Positions 30,458 through 32,084 of a DNA stretch of 32,084 nucleotides are shown here, piece after piece. Made by a program: the position numbers and the translations under genes. The stretch's first letter is position 1; every line of letters starts with the position of its first letter. Below the pieces are notes generated by a model, which saw only the letters and a program-made list of their open reading frames with translations, ran no database searches and had not been told where the DNA came from. Source of the stretch: an uncultured Pseudomonadota bacterium (GTDB lineage Bacteria; Pseudomonadota; Alphaproteobacteria; UBA3830); the NCBI GenBank assembly GCA_902771535.1, contig CACXWU010000015.1:1-32084 (forward strand). Direction: 5' to 3'.

Positions 30458-30999
30458 ATGTTGAAATCATATTCGAAAATGACAATTGGGATTCAAAAAA
30501 AATCAAAAAATTAATAGAGGATGTGACGAAGGCAGTCTTTTCCTATCTGAAATTGCAACATGATGATATCGAAATCAGCGTTCTTTGTACCGGCGATGAG
30601 GAAATCAGAGTTTTAAACAAAACTTACCGTGGAATTGATTCTCCCACCAATGTTTTGTCTTTCCCTATGGAATCAGATTTGGAATATGATGACTTCGATT
30701 GCTGTTGCGGAGAAGATTGCCATTGCTCGGATTCTTCGGGATGTGGCTGCGGTTGCAATGTCGATACTGAGCAGGATGCAATGTCATGTGTTCTGGGCTG
30801 TTCTGCTTTTGCATACGAAACGATTAACAAAGAATCGAAAGAGCAGGGGAAGAGTTTTGATGATCACATGAAGCATTTGGTTGTTCACAGTATTCTGCAT
30901 CTTTTGGGATATGATCATGTCGAAGATGAAGAAGCTGAAAAAATGGAGGACCTGGAAGTAAAAATTTTACAATCCATTGGAGTTGGAAATCCGTATTAA
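30454..30999 (+). CDS. ybeY: YbeY endoribonuclease with a cysteine-rich insertion
   Basis: YbeY is a zinc-dependent RNase for rRNA maturation and ribosome quality control. The fold markers are present: IRVLNKTYRGIDSPTNVLSFP (51-71) and the zinc site HSILHLLGYDH with His145, His149 and His155. Odd feature: between FP and the usual LGDI strand, residues 83-116 hold ten cysteines (83, 84, 85, 89, 91, 97, 99, 101, 112, 116) with Asp, Glu, Gly and His between. The normally conserved LGD is LGC. Length 181 exceeds the usual ~150-170. The cluster could bind a metal or Fe-S centre, which is inference. The frame is open and flanking motifs are in phase, so a frameshift is unlikely. It is coupled to miaB by ATGA. 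Confidence 0.9.
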   Translation: MNVEIIFENDNWDSKKIKKLIEDVTKAVFSYLKLQHDDIEISVLCTGDEEIRVLNKTYRGIDSPTNVLSFPMESDLEYDDFDCCCGEDCHCSDSSGCGCGCNVDTEQDAMSCVLGCSAFAYETINKESKEQGKSFDDHMKHLVVHSILHLLGYDHVEDEEAEKMEDLEVKILQSIGVGNPY

Positions 31000-31013
31000 A
31001 TGAAGGAGTGAAT

Positions 31014-31871
31014 ATGTCTAAATTAAGAGCGTTATTATCCAAAATTTTTCGACGGCACGAGCAAGAAGTTCCGCTAATCGATCGATTGGAGGATCTTATT
31101 GAGGCGGATTCGGAAGTTGCTCAGGAATTGAACACCGATGATACCAGCGAGCTGGCGTTGGTTTCCAATGTTTTGGGGTTAAAAGATTTGACTGCGGAAG
31201 ATATCATGGTTCCGAGAGCAGATATCGTCGCTACAAAAATCGACACAAGTTTGGATTCCTTCATCGAAATTTTCTCCAAAAATAATTTTTCGCAAATTCC
31301 TATTTACAAAGATACACTTGATAACGTTGTGGGAATAGTTAGGGTAAGAGATTTCCTTCCTTACATCCATAACCCGGATTCTTTTGACATTCGCTCTCTC
31401 CTGAAGGAGGTTATATATGTCGCGCCGAGTATTCAATTGCTCGAGCTTTTGGTCGAAATAAAGGCTTCCGCAAACCATATGGCTCTTGTGGTCGACGAAT
31501 TGGGGGGTATCGACGGTTTGGTTACCCTTCAGGATGTAGTTTCCGAAATTGTCGGATAGATTCAGCAAAATCAAAGCATTTTTTTTCTTATTATTAACAA
31601 GCAAGACGGTAGTTTCGTCGCGGATGCGAAGATGCTCATATCAGAATGTGAAGAGAAATTAGATATAGATTTGATTAGGCCTTTGCTGAAAAATGAGAAT
31701 GAAGAAATCAATTTCGAGACTTTGGGCGGATTGGTAATGTTCCTGGCAGGCAGAATGCCGACCCGCGGGGAAACATTTATTCACCCTTCGGGAATAGAGT
31801 TCGAAATTGCCGAGGCGGATGCCCGTCATATAAAGAGACTGATTATCCGAAAAAGGGCGGAAAATATTTGA
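31014..31871 (+). pseudogene. corC: CorC/HlyC-type CBS-domain transporter-associated protein, interrupted by an in-frame amber codon
   Basis: CorC-type proteins combine two CBS domains with a C-terminal CorC_HlyC domain and are linked to metal ion handling or membrane integrity. The first part (181 codons, ATG at 31014 with AAGGAG 5 bases upstream) holds both CBS domains, from LTAEDIMVPRADIVA to NHMALVVDELGGIDGLVTLQDVVSEIVG. TAG at 31557-31559 then interrupts, and the same frame continues to 31871 with IQQNQ ... KQDGSFVADAK ... TLGGLVMFLAGRMPTRGE ... FEIAEADARHIKRLIIR, the CorC_HlyC domain. The total of ~285 codons equals the normal family length. The TAG sits where the family has the Glu of VGEI, so GAG to TAG is a one-base change. 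A restart at ATG 31632 is possible. A truncated but functional CBS protein is not excluded. Confidence 0.8.
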
Positions 31872-31878
31872 AAATGTC

Positions 31879-31910
31879 TTGAAAATAGTTGGGAGATAGT
31901 ACATTATACT
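31879..31910 (+). promoter_or_regulatory. Weak promoter candidate for the tRNA-Ala/tRNA-Val pair
   Basis: TATACT (31905-31910) lies 9 bases before tRNA-Ala. The only -35-like hexamer, TTGAAA (31879-31884), is 20 bases away, too far for a confident call. Confidence 0.3.
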
Positions 31911-31918
31911 CCTGCGTT

Positions 31919-31994
31919 GGGGTCATAGCTCAGTTGGTAGAGCGCTACAATGGCATTGTAGAGGTCAGGAGTTCGACCCTCCTTGGCTCCACCA
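31919..31994 (+). tRNA. tRNA-Ala (anticodon GGC)
   Basis: The cloverleaf folds: acceptor GGGGTCA/TGGCTCC (two G-T pairs), D-stem GCTC/GAGC, anticodon stem CTACA/TGTAG with loop ATGGCAT, T-loop TTCGACC, discriminator A, and encoded CCA (31992-31994). Anticodon GGC reads GCC/GCU. Confidence 0.93.
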
Positions 31995-32011
31995 TTCAAA
32001 TTTTAAGGACT

Positions 32012-32084
32012 GGACATTTAGCTCAGCGGTAGAGCATCACGTTCACATCGTGGGGGTCGCAGGTTCGAACCCTGCAATGTCCAC
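32012..32084 (+). tRNA. tRNA-Val (anticodon CAC), 3' end cut by the window
   Basis: Acceptor GGACATT/AATGTCC (7 perfect pairs), D-stem GCTC/GAGC, anticodon stem TCACG/CGTGG with loop TTCACAT, and T-stem GCAGG/CCTGC with loop TTCGAAC. The discriminator A is at 32083 and the first C of CCA at 32084, where the window ends. It is 17 bases after tRNA-Ala and probably cotranscribed. Confidence 0.92.

Noticed and set aside
30661..30801. Frameshift explaining the Cys-rich part of YbeY
   Set aside because: Family motifs on both sides (NVLSFP and HSILHLLGYDH) are in the same frame and the insert has no stop, so two compensating errors would be needed.
31557..31559. Amber codon in corC as pyrrolysine or programmed recoding
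   Set aside because: TAG terminates other conserved genes here, the position is a conserved Glu rather than a catalytic residue, and no recoding element is visible. A nonsense mutation is the simpler reading.
1..32084. CRISPR array, insertion sequence or prophage
   Set aside because: No regularly spaced repeats, transposase, integrase or phage structural genes were seen. The only repeats are the two intragenic ones and the duplicated leaders.

Overview
The window looks like a chromosomal segment of an alphaproteobacterium with moderately low G+C (about 40% by eye), standard stop codons (TAA, TAG and TGA all end conserved genes) and peptidoglycan-based FtsZ division. The order tRNA-Trp/secE/nusG, the tpiA-ppiD divergent pair, the rimP-nusA-infB-rbfA operon, a Flp-type pilin and CtrA-like boxes (TTAA-N7-TTAAC) all fit Alphaproteobacteria. 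The ankyrin-repeat protein, several exported proteins with no recognisable family, and a decaying gene suggest a host-associated lineage such as Holosporales- or Rickettsiales-like bacteria. That placement is inference.

Layout. Bases 1-4786 (minus strand) carry a lipid and housekeeping block: a hydrolase, gatC, greA, fabG, a phosphopantetheinyl transferase, psd, pssA and the start of a PotD-like binding protein. Bases 4929-12948 (plus) are a dcw cluster, murG-murC-murB-ftsQ-ftsA-ftsZ. It lacks ddl, and a signal-peptide ankyrin gene is lodged between ftsA and ftsZ. A degenerate second copy of the ftsA 3' end lies on the far side of that gene. Bases 13002-16132 hold tRNA-Trp, secE, nusG, rplM, rpsI, a SuhB-like phosphatase and HU, with clear terminators.

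Bases 16140-20630 are the accessory part. A two-gene unit (16312-17744) and a single gene (19831-20559) encode exported or unknown proteins. They are preceded by closely related leaders, each with a perfect CtrA-type box, a GGTAAYATTAA element at identical spacing, a CGATCTGCC hairpin and a shared 13-base segment. A membrane glycosyltransferase and rnhB lie between them. Bases 20653-28046 return to core genes: tpiA, ppiD, rimP, nusA, infB, rbfA. A small Flp pilin (minus, 28038-28202) has a near-match CtrA box with the same promoter geometry. Bases 28479-32084 hold a small transaldolase, miaB, a ybeY with a ten-cysteine insert, a corC interrupted by one in-frame amber codon, tRNA-Ala and a tRNA-Val cut by the window end.

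The most notable points are the shared CtrA-like promoter and leader module in front of unknown exported proteins, the cysteine-rich YbeY, the ankyrin insertion with a duplicated ftsA tail, the Pro in the MurC Walker A motif, and the amber-interrupted corC.
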